From NCBI GenBank assembly GCA_016199325.1, contig JACQGW010000204.1, positions 1-8,643 of the forward strand: DNA of 8,643 bases, written 5' to 3'. Shown here piece by piece: positions 1-8,526 of this stretch. The first letter of the stretch is position 1, and every line of letters starts with the position of its first letter. Made by a program: the position numbers and the translations under genes. A model generated the notes under the pieces. That model did no database searches and was not told where the DNA came from. It was given only the letters and a program-made list of their open reading frames with translations. Origin of the DNA: Chloroflexota bacterium (GTDB lineage: Bacteria; Chloroflexota; Dehalococcoidia; JACQGW01).

Positions 1-65
1 GGTCAGCAGTCAGCAGTCGCGAGTCGGGGACCAGGGGCCAGGGGTCGAGGGTCGGGGGTCGGCGG
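1..65 (+). repeat. Heptanucleotide tandem repeat block upstream of nuoC
   Basis: From position 3 to 65 the sequence divides into nine contiguous 7-base units, loosely TCRGSRG. The first two units are both TCAGCAG, the last two are TCGGGGG and TCGGCGG, and two central units begin with C instead of T. The block is probably cut by the left edge of the window. It runs straight into the nuoC ribosome binding site. No forward frame has a stop codon within 1-75, so an upstream gene, presumably nuoB, could read through it. The same family recurs at 7368-7423 on the same strand. The periodicity is seen directly; its origin is unknown. Confidence 0.85.
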
Positions 66-69
66 GAGG
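64..69 (+). promoter_or_regulatory. nuoC ribosome binding site at the end of the repeat block
   Basis: GGGAGG lies 6 bases before the ATG at 76. It begins at the last bases of the final heptamer, so the repeat block directly abuts, and slightly supplies, the translation signal. It supports the ATG at 76, although the nuoC frame stays open back to position 1. Confidence 0.7.
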
Positions 70-75
70 CGGGCG

Positions 76-606
76 ATGCCTGAGGTCGATCTGGTTGGTC
101 TGCGGGATGCGGTTGTGGCACAGTTGGGCGAGGGCGTCGTCGCGGCGACGCTGGGTCGTGGCGAGCTGACGCTGGTCGTCCGGCGCGAGGGGCTCGTCGA
201 GGTCTGCCGCTGGCTGCGAGACGATCCGGCGATGGCGTTTGACCGGCTCTCTGACCTGACGGGCGTCGACTACCTGACCTATCCGCGTCCGCCTCAGGGC
301 GAGCGATTCGCGGTCGTCTACCATCTGCACTCGCTCCGGACCGGCCGGCGCTTGCGGCTGCGCGTGCCCGTGGCGGCCGGCGATTCGGTCGTGCCCTCGG
401 TGGTCGAGATCTGGCCGACGGCGGATTGGCACGAACGCGAAACGTTCGACCTCTTCGGCATCCGCTTCGACGGCCATCCGGACCTGCGCCGGATCCTTTT
501 GCCGGATGACTGGCAGGGGCATCCGCTCCGGAAGGACGTCCCCATCGGCGGCGAAGAGGTCGAGTTCTCCTACAACGTCCGCAACCGGGAGCCTGGCCGT
601 GGCTGA
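76..606 (+). CDS. nuoC: NADH-quinone oxidoreductase subunit C
   Basis: This is the 176-residue 30-kDa-type subunit of the hydrophilic arm of complex I. It carries no cofactor; in known complex I structures it packs against NuoD and helps hold the quinone-reducing module together. The family signature is clear: WHERETFDLFGI at residues 118-129, followed by the conserved LLPDDWQGHPLRKD at 141-154. The length suits a stand-alone NuoC and not the fused NuoCD of enterobacteria. The frame is open upstream to position 1, but that part is heptamer repeat, and the ATG at 76 has GGGAGG 6 bases before it, so this start is preferred. The last 8 bases overlap nuoD, which suggests translational coupling. 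Nothing is missing or broken. Confidence 0.97.
   Translation: MPEVDLVGLRDAVVAQLGEGVVAATLGRGELTLVVRREGLVEVCRWLRDDPAMAFDRLSDLTGVDYLTYPRPPQGERFAVVYHLHSLRTGRRLRLRVPVAAGDSVVPSVVEIWPTADWHERETFDLFGIRFDGHPDLRRILLPDDWQGHPLRKDVPIGGEEVEFSYNVRNREPGRG
587..591 (+). promoter_or_regulatory. nuoD ribosome binding site that decides a GTG start
   Basis: GGGAG lies 7 bases before the GTG at 599. The same frame is open back to an ATG at 506, but the extra 31 residues would be out-of-frame nuoC sequence (Ser/Thr/Arg-rich). The later ATG at 635 falls only two codons before the conserved LNMGPQHPSTHG core. The GTG at 599 is therefore the best start. Confidence 0.7.
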
Positions 607-1789
607 GCCCGGCGCCGTCTCGCGCGGCGAGACCATGATCCTGAACATGGGGCCGCAGCACCCCAGCACGCACGGCGTCCTTCGCTTGCTGCTGGAGCTG
701 GACGGCGAGATCGTCGTGCGCTGCCAGCCGATCATCGGCTACCTGCACACGGGCTTCGAGAAGACCTACGAGGCCAAGACCTACCACCAGGGCGTTACGC
801 TGACCGACCGCATGGACTACCTGGCGCCGATGTCGAACAACCTCGGCTTCGCGCTCGCCGTCGAGAAGCTCCTGGGCGTCGAGCCGCCGCCGCGGGCGCG
901 CGTCGCCCGCGTGCTGCTCGCCGAGCTCACGCGGATCGGCAGCCATCTCGTCTGGCTGGCGACGCAGGCCATCGACCTCGGCGCGATGAGCGTCTTCCTC
1001 TATTGCTTCCGGGAGCGCGAGCAGATCCTCGACATCTTCGAGCGCTGCTCGGGCCAGCGGATGATGACGAGCTACATCCGGCCCGGCGGCCTGGCGTCCG
1101 ATCTGCCCCCGGGCTTCGAGGAGCAGGTCCAGGCGTTCGCCGACATCCTCCCGGCGCGGATGGAGGAGTACGAGGCGCTCCTGACCGAGAACCACCTCTG
1201 GCACGAGCGGACACGCGGCATCGGCACCCTCTCGGCCGAGGAGGCCATCGCGCTCGGCGTGACCGGCGCCAATCTCCGCGGGGCCGGCGTCAGCTTCGAC
1301 ATCCGGAAGGCCGAGCCGTACAGCGGCTACGACGAGTACGAGTTCGACGTGCCGCTGGGACAGACGAACGACGTCTACGGCCGCTACCTGGTTCGCATGG
1401 CCGAGATGCGGGAGAGCCTGAAGATCGTCCGCCAGGCGCTGAGCCGCCTGCCGGAGGGACCGTACGTCAACCACGACCACAAGATCGCGTTTCCGCCACG
1501 GGCCGAGCTGGCGACGAGCATGGAGGCTCTGATCCATCACTTCAAGCTGGCGACCGAGGGGTATCGCGTGCCGCCGGGCGAGGTGTACTGCCCGATCGAA
1601 TCGCCCCGGGGCGAGCTGGGCTTCTACATCATCGCCGACGGCAGCGGCCGGCCATACCGGTGCCACGTCCGAGCGCCCTCGTTCGTGAACCTCCAGGCGC
1701 TGTCCCGGATCGCGGTCGGCCACTACGTCGCCGATCTCGTCGCGATGATCGGTAGCTTGGACCCGGTGCTGGGCGAGATCGATCGGTAG
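599..1789 (+). CDS. nuoD: NADH-quinone oxidoreductase subunit D
   Basis: This is the 49-kDa-type subunit, 396 residues from the GTG start. It forms much of the quinone-binding pocket at the junction of the two complex I arms and descends from the large subunit of [NiFe] hydrogenases. The N-terminal MGPQHPSTHG (17-26) and TDRMDYLAPMSNN (69-81) are intact. By spacing (49 residues), His25 and Tyr74 correspond to the His38/Tyr87 pair that contacts the quinone head group in Thermus Nqo4. The C-terminus has the usual RAPSFVNLQALS segment and ends in LDPVLGEIDR. It overlaps the end of nuoC by 8 bp. A 110-bp gap to nuoE follows, the largest internal break in the window. The reading frame is complete. 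Confidence 0.97.
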   Translation: MAEPGAVSRGETMILNMGPQHPSTHGVLRLLLELDGEIVVRCQPIIGYLHTGFEKTYEAKTYHQGVTLTDRMDYLAPMSNNLGFALAVEKLLGVEPPPRARVARVLLAELTRIGSHLVWLATQAIDLGAMSVFLYCFREREQILDIFERCSGQRMMTSYIRPGGLASDLPPGFEEQVQAFADILPARMEEYEALLTENHLWHERTRGIGTLSAEEAIALGVTGANLRGAGVSFDIRKAEPYSGYDEYEFDVPLGQTNDVYGRYLVRMAEMRESLKIVRQALSRLPEGPYVNHDHKIAFPPRAELATSMEALIHHFKLATEGYRVPPGEVYCPIESPRGELGFYIIADGSGRPYRCHVRAPSFVNLQALSRIAVGHYVADLVAMIGSLDPVLGEIDR

Positions 1790-1899
1790 GAAGGGGATAG
1801 GCTGGAACACGGCGATGCGTTGGACGAGTGATGCGGCTCAGCATGACGGGTGGGCCGGCACCAGGGCGTGAAGGGGAAAGGCACAAACAGAGGCTCGCG
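1790..1899. repeat. nuoD-nuoE intergenic gap with a dispersed-repeat fragment
   Basis: This 110-bp gap is unusual within an otherwise overlapping operon. Positions 1832-1850 are an exact 19-base reverse complement of 8506-8524 downstream of nuoK (core GTCATGCTGAGCCGCA read on the minus strand). The bases before it (1812-1820) loosely resemble the GATGCTTCG part of the fuller copy near 8615. An open frame from GTG 1828/ATG 1831 runs in phase into nuoE through this repeat, but is unlikely to be its true start. No promoter or terminator could be recognised with confidence. Confidence 0.75.
1889..1893 (+). promoter_or_regulatory. nuoE ribosome binding site that decides the start
   Basis: AGAGG lies 6 bases before the ATG at 1900. 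The in-frame upstream starts at 1828 and 1831 would make the N-terminus out of dispersed-repeat sequence. The ATG at 1912 is a weaker alternative, three codons after 1903. The start at 1900 is preferred. Confidence 0.6.
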
Positions 1900-2413
1900 A
1901 TGTCCAACCAGATGCTAACTGATCAGACACGGCAGGCGATCCGGCGCGCGATGGCGGCCTATCCGCAAACGCGGTCGGCGGCCGTCGCCGCGCTCCACGC
2001 CGCCCAGCGGCAGATCGGCTACTTGCCCCGGCAGGCGCTCGACGAGGTCGCCGAGCTGCTGGACCTCGACGCCAACGCGCTCTACATGCTGGCGACCTTC
2101 TACGGGATGCTGAACCTGGAGCCGGTTGGCCGGTACGTCGTCCATGCCTGTAACAATCTCTCCTGCTACCTGAACGGCTGCGACCGGGTCATCGACCGTT
2201 TCGCCGAGCGGCTCGGCATCGGCATCGGCGAGACGACGCCGGACGGACTCTTCACGTTGCGGCACGGCGAATGCCTGGCCGCCTGTGACGGCGCGCCAGT
2301 CGTTCTCGTCAACGAGACGATCTACCGCGGGCTGACGCCCGAGGGCGTCGACGCGCTGATCGACCGGCTGACGGCCGAGGCGACGGCGGCGAGCGGGCGC
2401 GGGGAGGGCGGGC

Positions 2414-2421
<8 letters not shown>
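1900..2421 (+). CDS. nuoE: NADH-quinone oxidoreductase subunit E, [2Fe-2S] protein
   Basis: This is the 173-residue 24-kDa-type subunit of the NADH-dehydrogenase module. It has a helical N-terminal part and a thioredoxin-like [2Fe-2S] domain that carries cluster N1a next to the FMN in NuoF. The four ligands are present in the family pattern: Cys84 and Cys89 (HACNNLSC) and Cys125 and Cys129 (GECLAAC). Cys94 is an additional cysteine, probably not a ligand. ATFYGMLNLEP at 65-75 is typical of the family. The C-terminal tail after about residue 160 is Ala/Gly/Arg-rich and looks unstructured; its last codons overlap nuoF and contain the nuoF ribosome binding site. A frame extension back to 1828 exists but runs through repeat DNA. 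Confidence 0.95.
2401..2408 (+). promoter_or_regulatory. nuoF ribosome binding site inside the nuoE 3' end
   Basis: GGGGAGGG lies 5 bases before the GTG at 2414 and supports that non-ATG start, which overlaps the nuoE stop. The same bases encode the Gly/Arg-rich end of NuoE, so that tail may be shaped by the need for this signal. Confidence 0.7.
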
Positions 2422-3705
<1,284 letters not shown>

Positions 3706-3709
<4 letters not shown>

Positions 3710-5931
3710 CGCAAGAGATCAAGGTCACGATCGACGGCCGCGAGGTGACGGTGCCGGCCGGCACGCTCATCGTCGAGGCGGCGCGCGCCGCCGGGATCGA
3801 GATCCCGGTCTTCTGCTACCACCCCAAGATGAAGCCGGTCGGCGCCTGCCGGATGTGCATGGTCGAGATCGCCGGCATCCCCCGCCTGCAGACCGCCTGC
3901 ACGACGCCGGCGACCAACGGCATGGTCGTCAAGACGGCGACGGATCCGGTGGCCAGGGCCCAGCGGGGCGTCGTCGAACTCCTGCTGACCAACCATCCGC
4001 TCGACTGCCCGGTCTGCGACAAAGGCGGCGAATGCCCGCTCCAGGACAACACCTTCCGCTTCGGGCCCGGCGATAGCCGTTTCATCGAAGTGAAGCGCCA
4101 CTACGTCAAGCCGGTTCCGCTCAGCGACCGGATCCTGCTCGACCGCGAGCGCTGCATCATGTGCCTGCGCTGCGTCCGGTTCACGCGCGAGATCGCCGGC
4201 GACGAGACGCTGACGCTCGTCAACCGGGCCTCGCAGACCGAGGTGGGCGTCCTCCCGGGGCGGACCTTCGACTCGCCCTTCTCGGGCAACACCATCGAGA
4301 TCTGCCCGGTCGGCGCCCTGACGAGCCGCCTCTATCGGTTCCGGGCCCGGCCGTGGGAGGTCGGGAACGTGGCGACGGTCTGCACCCAGTGTCCGGTCGG
4401 CTGCAACGTCAACCTGACGGTCCGGCGGAACACCGTTCTCCGCGTGCTCGCACGGGAGAATCCGGCCGTCGACGACGGCTGGCTCTGCGACCGCGGGCGC
4501 TTCACCTATGAGTTCGTCGCCAGCCCCGAGCGGCTGACGACCCCGCTCATCCGGCGCGATGGCGAGCTTCGGCCCGCGAGCTGGAATGACGCCCTCGGCC
4601 TGGCGGCGCGACGGCTCCACGGCGCGGCGCGGGTCGGCGGCATCATCTCCCCCGCGGCGACCAACGAGGAGATCTATCTGTTCCAGAAGCTGTTCCGGGC
4701 CATCCTCGGCAGCGATAACCTCGACCATCGGACGACCGGCCACGCCCCGGCGACGCCAGCGGCCATAGACGCCGCCACCGGCTCCATCGCCGGGCTGGAG
4801 CGCGCGCGGGCCATTGTCGTCGTCGACGCCAACCCGATCGCCGAGCAGCCGGTCCTCGACCTTCGGATCAAGAAGGCGGCCGGGAACGGCGCTCGGATCC
4901 TCGTCGTTGGGCCGGACCGGATCGACCTGGCGCGCTCTGGCCGATGGTTGCCTGCGAAGCCGGCGCTGGTACACGCCGTCCTCCTGGCGCTCGCCCGCGG
5001 CGTCCTCGCCCGGCGGGGCGGCGAGACCGTTTCCGATGCCGGGTTGGCCGATCTCGCCGGCCAGTTGGCAGGCTACGACGACGCCGCCGTCACCGCCATC
5101 GGGCTGTCGCCGGCCGACCTGGCGTCGGCGGCCGATCTGCTCGCCGCCGGCTCTGTTGCGATCCTCTACCGCCGGTCCGCGGCCGAGACGCCGGACGGCC
5201 GGCGGCGACTGGCCGCCATCGCCAATCTGGCGCTGGCGACCGGTGCGGCTGGACCCGATGGTGCCGGCCTCTTTCCCCTGGCCAGCGCGGCGAACAGCCA
5301 GGGCGCGCTCGATCTGGGCGCTCTGGCCGGCCGACTGCCGGGGCAGCGGCCCCTGGCCGACGCCGATGCGCGGCTGGCGCTCGGCAAACGCTGGGGCGCC
5401 GATCTGCCGGCCGCAGCGGGGCTAAGCGGCCCCGACCTCATCGATCTGGCCGGCCGCGGCGAGCTGTCGGCGCTCTATCTGCTCGGCGTCGATCCGGTTG
5501 GGGAGGGCGCTCCCGCCGAGCGACTGCGCGGGGCGGGGTTCCTGGTCGTCCAGGACGTTTTCCTGACGCCTACCGCCGCCATTGCCGACGTCGTTCTGCC
5601 GGGCACCGCCTTCGCCGAGAAGGAGGGCACGATCACGAACCTGGAGCGCCGCGTTCAGCGGCTCCGACCGGCGGTGACGCCGCCCGGCGAGGCGCGGTCG
5701 GAGTGGCGTACCCTGGTCGACCTCGCCAAAGCGATGGGCGCCTGCTGGGCCTACCGCTCGCCGGCCGACGTCTTCGCCGAGATCGTTGCGGCGGCGCCGA
5801 TCTATGGCGGGCTCGACTACGAGGGGCTCGGATTCCAGGGCAGGCAGTGGGAGGTGCCCGCCGAGCTGGCCGTGATCGAGCCCGGGCTGGTGCCGCCGCC
5901 CGGCGAGCTGCTGGAGGGGTGTCTCCGGTGA
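3706..5931 (+). CDS. nuoG: NADH-quinone oxidoreductase subunit G, multi-cluster Fe-S protein
   Basis: This 741-residue 75-kDa-type subunit carries most of the electron wire of complex I. The N-terminal ferredoxin-like domain has N1b ligands Cys37, Cys48, Cys51 and Cys65. N5 uses His97, Cys101, Cys104 and Cys110 (NHPLDCPVCDKGGEC). N4 uses Cys150, Cys153, Cys156 and Cys200. A further set, Cys226, Cys229, Cys233 and Cys261, is the off-path N7 site, found in many bacteria but absent from mitochondria. From about residue 220 the protein has the fold of molybdopterin oxidoreductases, with LYLLGVDP at 590-597 and DVVLPGTAF from 628 and the NLERRVQ segment at 645-651; in complex I this domain holds no molybdenum. 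The open frame extends far upstream, but only as nuoF shadow. The ATG overlaps the nuoF stop by 4 bp. Confidence 0.96.
5913..5919 (+). promoter_or_regulatory. nuoH ribosome binding site that decides a GTG start
   Basis: GGAGGGG lies 8 bases before the GTG at 5928. An alternative in-frame GTG at 5919 would overlap this signal, and the frame further upstream is nuoG shadow. The start at 5928 gives the GTGA overlap with the nuoG stop. Confidence 0.7.
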
Positions 5932-6920
5932 GCGAGCTGCTGATCTCCATCCTCATCATGTTCGCCAAGAGCGCCATCCTGCTCCTGATGCTTCTGACGG
6001 CGACGGCTTATGTGGTCCTGCTCGAGCGGAAGGCGGTCGGCCGCATCCAGGTGCGCTATGGGCCGAACCGAACCGGGCCGTTCGGCTTGCTCCAACCGAT
6101 CGCCGACGCCCTCAAGCTTCTCCTGAAGGAGCCCCTGATGCCGCGCGACGCCGACCGGCTCACGTTCACGCTGGCGCCGCTTATCTCACTCGTCGCCGCG
6201 CTGGTCGCGTTTGCCGTCATCCCGATCGGCCCGCCGATCGAGCTGTTCGGCCGGCAGATCGCGCTCCAGGTGGCCGACGTCAACATCGGCATCCTGTACA
6301 TCCTGGCGATCTCCTCGCTCGGCGTCTACGGGATCGTCCTGGCGGGCTGGAGCTCGCGGAGCAAGTACGCGTTGCTGGGCGGTGTTCGGTCCTCGGCGCA
6401 GATGATCAGCTACGAGCTGCCGCTCGGCCTGTCGATCCTGGGCGTCGTCATGATCGCCGGCTCGCTTTCGCTGGGCGACATCGTTCGAGCGCAGGCGGCG
6501 CTGCCGTTCGCCGTGCTCCAGCCGCTCGGCTTCGCGCTCTATTTCATCTGCGCCCTGGCCGAGACGAACCGGGCCCCGTTCGACCTGCCCGAGGCGGAGC
6601 AGGAGCTCGTGGCCGGCTATCATACGGAGTACAGCGGAATGCGCTTCGCGATGTTCTTCATCGCGGAGTACGTCAACATGATTACGGTGAGCGCCATCGC
6701 GACGACGCTGTTTCTCGGCGGCTACCACGGACCGATCGTCGCCGGTCCCCACTGGTTCGCCGTCAAGGTCCTGGCGCTCCTGCTCGTCTTTGTCTGGGTG
6801 CGGGCGACGCTGCCGCGCCTCCGGTACGACCGCCTAATGCGATTCGGCTGGCAGGTGCTGCTGCCGCTGGCGCTGCTGAACGTCGTCGCCACAGCCGTCG
6901 GCATCGCCATCTTGAGCTGA
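5928..6920 (+). CDS. nuoH: NADH-quinone oxidoreductase subunit H, membrane quinone-site subunit
   Basis: This is a 330-residue integral membrane protein (ND1 type). It docks the hydrophilic arm to the membrane arm and forms the entry of the quinone chamber and the first part of the proton-linked path. About eight hydrophobic segments are visible, beginning around residues 8-32. The signature LLERKAVGRIQVRYGPNRTG is at 31-50. The glutamate-rich cytoplasmic loop ALAETNRAPFDLPEAEQELV is at 209-228, followed by EYSGMRF at 234-240; together they mark the quinone-facing region. Glu163 in SYELPL is another conserved acidic position. It starts at GTG with a 4-bp overlap on nuoG and is followed by an 18-bp gap before nuoI. 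The length is usual and nothing is lost. Confidence 0.96.
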   Translation: MSELLISILIMFAKSAILLLMLLTATAYVVLLERKAVGRIQVRYGPNRTGPFGLLQPIADALKLLLKEPLMPRDADRLTFTLAPLISLVAALVAFAVIPIGPPIELFGRQIALQVADVNIGILYILAISSLGVYGIVLAGWSSRSKYALLGGVRSSAQMISYELPLGLSILGVVMIAGSLSLGDIVRAQAALPFAVLQPLGFALYFICALAETNRAPFDLPEAEQELVAGYHTEYSGMRFAMFFIAEYVNMITVSAIATTLFLGGYHGPIVAGPHWFAVKVLALLLVFVWVRATLPRLRYDRLMRFGWQVLLPLALLNVVATAVGIAILS

Positions 6921-6927
6921 GCGCCTG

Positions 6928-6932
6928 AAGGA
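6928..6932 (+). promoter_or_regulatory. nuoI ribosome binding site
   Basis: AAGGA lies 6 bases before the ATG at 6939, within the short nuoH-nuoI gap, and supports that start. Confidence 0.6.
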
Positions 6933-6938
6933 CGTCTT

Positions 6939-7547
6939 ATGATCAACCAGTTGCTCGTCGAAACGGCCGCCATCGTGCGTGGGCTGGCCACGACGCTCAA
7001 GCACATCTTCCGGCCGCCGATCACCGAGCAGTATCCGGAGCAAAAGCGGCCGATGTTCCCGCGCTTTCGCGGGCGGCACCACCTGCTCCGCCACGAGAAC
7101 GGCCTGGAGCGGTGTATCGGCTGCTCGCTCTGCGCCGGCGTCTGCCCGGCCGGCGCCATCTTCGTCGAGGCGGCCGAGAACACGCCCGAGCACCGGGTCT
7201 CCCCGGGCGAGCGGTACGCGAAGGTCTATGAAATCAACATGATCCGGTGCATCTTCTGCGGCTACTGCGAGGAGGTCTGTCCGACCGAGGCCATCGTCCT
7301 CGGTCACGAGTACGAGCTGGCCGACTTCGACCGGACGCGGTTCGTGTATACGAAGGAAATGCTCCTTTCGGCGGTCGGCGGTCGGCGGTCGGCGGTCGGC
7401 AGTCAGGGGTCGGCGGTCGGGGGACCGGTTGGGTCCCAGGTTTCCGCGCGAGGGCCTTTGGCCGCCGCAACTGGCGTGGTTGACGATCGGATGGGCGAGG
7501 CGGGCACTCCCCGGACTGCCGACCCCGAGGAGGGACGATGGCCCTGA
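6939..7547 (+). CDS. nuoI: NADH-quinone oxidoreductase subunit I with a repeat-derived C-terminal tail
   Basis: This is the TYKY-type 2x[4Fe-4S] ferredoxin subunit, which passes electrons through N6a and N6b towards NuoB. The ligand sets are complete: Cys59, 62, 65 with Cys114 and Cys104, 107, 110 with Cys69, in [12 protein letters not shown] and [12 protein letters not shown]. The family core ends near [10 protein letters not shown] (135-144). The remaining roughly 58 residues are unlike the core. Residues 144-164 form an imperfect seven-residue repeat (SAVGGRR, then SAVGSQG, then a third copy) encoded by heptanucleotide DNA at 7368-7423, followed by a low-complexity Gly/Ala/Arg-rich end. 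The stop lies 10 bp inside nuoJ. The total of 202 residues is somewhat long for the family. The core is certain; whether the tail is made stably or trimmed is unknown. Confidence 0.95.
   Translation: MINQLLVETAAIVRGLATTLKHIFRPPITEQYPEQKRPMFPRFRGRHHLLRHENGLERCIGCSLCAGVCPAGAIFVEAAENTPEHRVSPGERYAKVYEINMIRCIFCGYCEEVCPTEAIVLGHEYELADFDRTRFVYTKEMLLSAVGGRRSAVGSQGSAVGGPVGSQVSARGPLAAATGVVDDRMGEAGTPRTADPEEGRWP
7368..7423 (+). repeat. Heptanucleotide tandem repeat inside the nuoI 3' end
   Basis: Eight contiguous 7-base units are present: four perfect TCGGCGG, then TCGGCAG, TCAGGGG, TCGGCGG and TCGGGGG. The unit type, strand and degeneracy match the block at 1-65. Because 7 is not divisible by 3, each three units encode seven residues, and all forward frames of a perfect array give the same stop-free peptide. 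The array begins exactly where the conserved NuoI core ends, which suggests insertion or expansion at the gene end. Confidence 0.9.
7514..7524 (-). repeat. Inverted copy of a heptamer-family sequence before nuoJ
   Basis: GACTGCCGACC is the exact reverse complement of GGTCGGCAGTC at 7394-7404 in the heptamer array. It sits just upstream of the nuoJ ribosome binding site. The two copies bracket about 130 bp and could mark the ends of a small repeat element or pair in RNA. An 11-base match in GC-rich DNA could partly be chance. Confidence 0.5.
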
Positions 7548-8155
7548 TCTTCTTCGGCGCCGTTGCGCTGGTGTCCATCGCCACCGCCGTTGGCGTCATC
7601 GCCGCGCGGAACAGCGTCCACAGCGCGCTACTGCTCGTGGTCAACCTGTTCACGCTGGCGTTGCTCTATCTGACGATGGAGGCCGAGTTTATCGCCGCCG
7701 TTCAGGTGCTGATCTACGCCGGCGGGATCATGGTGCTCTTCCTGTTCGTCATCACGCTGCTCGACCCCGCCCGGGAATCCGGCCTGGCGCTCGGCCGGCC
7801 TGGCCCGCGTGAGGTGGTCGGCCTCGGGCTGGCCGGGCTGCTTGGCGCCGTCCTCCTGGTCGGCGCCTTCGCCGGGCGGGCGCTGGCGACGGCAAGGCCG
7901 GATCCGGTGCCGGCGGCGATTGCCCAGGTGGCCGGCAACACGCAGCAGATCGGCCTGTTCCTGTATTCCCGATATCTCTTCCCGTTTGAAGTGACGTCGA
8001 TCCTGTTGCTCGTCGCCATGGTCGGCGCCGTCGTGCTGGCCCGCCGCCGGCCAGAGCCGACGCGGCCGGCGGCGCGTCCGGCGCTGACGACGCCCAGCAA
8101 CGGCCGGGCGGCTGAGCTGCCGGAGAGCGACGTCGTCGCAGCAGAACGGAGGTAG
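7538..8155 (+). CDS. nuoJ: NADH-quinone oxidoreductase subunit J
   Basis: This is a 205-residue membrane subunit (ND6 type) of the proton-pumping arm. Five hydrophobic segments can be placed at about residues 2-22, 28-46, 52-76, 93-113 and 150-168. The third contains the conserved [17 protein letters not shown] around Tyr60, the helix that has a pi-bulge and changes conformation in known complex I structures. The last 37 residues are hydrophilic and rich in Pro, Arg and Ala, which gives a longer tail than many NuoJ proteins. The ATG at 7538 has GAGGAGGG just before it, and the gene starts inside the repeat-extended end of nuoI. The stop is 3 bp before nuoK. Confidence 0.95.
   Translation: MALIFFGAVALVSIATAVGVIAARNSVHSALLLVVNLFTLALLYLTMEAEFIAAVQVLIYAGGIMVLFLFVITLLDPARESGLALGRPGPREVVGLGLAGLLGAVLLVGAFAGRALATARPDPVPAAIAQVAGNTQQIGLFLYSRYLFPFEVTSILLLVAMVGAVVLARRRPEPTRPAARPALTTPSNGRAAELPESDVVAAERR
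8148..8153 (+). promoter_or_regulatory. nuoK ribosome binding site
   Basis: GGAGGT is a strong Shine-Dalgarno sequence 5 bases before the GTG at 8159. It overlaps the last codons of nuoJ and supports the GTG start. Confidence 0.75.
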
Positions 8156-8158
8156 GCT

Positions 8159-8464
8159 GTGCTCGTTCCGCTGCCGTACTACCTTGGGCTGAGCGGGGTG
8201 CTGTTCGCGATCGGCGTGGCAGGGGTGCTCCTCCGTCGCAACCCGCTGGTGATCTTCATGTCCATCGAGCTGATGCTCAACGCCGCGAACCTCGCGTTCG
8301 TCGGGTTCGCCCGCTCGTTCAACGCGCTGGACGGCCAGGTGATCGTGTTCTTCGTCATGACGGTGGCGGCCGCCGAGGTCGTCGTCGGCCTGGCGATCAT
8401 CGTCGCCAACTTCCGCGCGCGGGCCACTGTGGACGTGGACGAGATTCGCGGACTGCGGGGATGA
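8159..8464 (+). CDS. nuoK: NADH-quinone oxidoreductase subunit K
   Basis: This 101-residue membrane subunit (ND4L type) has three hydrophobic helices at about residues 6-25, 29-50 and 60-84. The two membrane-buried acidic residues needed for proton coupling are present, Glu37 in MSIELMLN and Glu73 in [10 protein letters not shown]. Their 36-residue spacing equals that of Glu36 and Glu72 in the E. coli protein. The length is standard. Translation begins at GTG, 3 bp after the nuoJ stop. In the usual gene order nuoL would follow, but its start is not within the remaining 179 bp, which are repeat-rich. Confidence 0.96.
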   Translation: MLVPLPYYLGLSGVLFAIGVAGVLLRRNPLVIFMSIELMLNAANLAFVGFARSFNALDGQVIVFFVMTVAAAEVVVGLAIIVANFRARATVDVDEIRGLRG

Positions 8465-8472
8465 ACGAGGAG

Positions 8473-8502
8473 CTCGTAGGAACTCGGGGAAGCTCGGGGG
8501 AA
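8473..8502 (+). repeat. Degenerate 10-bp tandem repeat after nuoK
   Basis: Three consecutive 10-base units begin with CTC: CTCGTAGGAA, CTCGGGGAAG and CTCGGGGGAA. A fourth, CTCCCCGTCA, departs from the pattern. The last perfect-looking unit is also the start of the longer direct repeat at 8488-8526. Confidence 0.55.
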
Positions 8503-8526
8503 CTCCCCGTCATGCTGAGCCGCAGC
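8488..8526 (+). repeat. Dispersed repeat, copy 1 downstream of nuoK
   Basis: This 39-base segment is repeated at 8576-8614 with one mismatch (G at 8514, A at 8602). It contains a short CGGGG...CCCCG inverted pair and ends in the core GTCATGCTGAGCCGCAGC. The 19 bases at 8506-8524 also occur inverted at 1832-1850. After 8526 it diverges from copy 2 into a tandem 14-mer. Confidence 0.9.

Noticed and set aside
7429..7812. Open frame overlapping the nuoI end and nuoJ in another frame
   Set aside because: It is Arg/Pro-rich shadow sequence. nuoJ in its own frame has clear membrane segments and family motifs.
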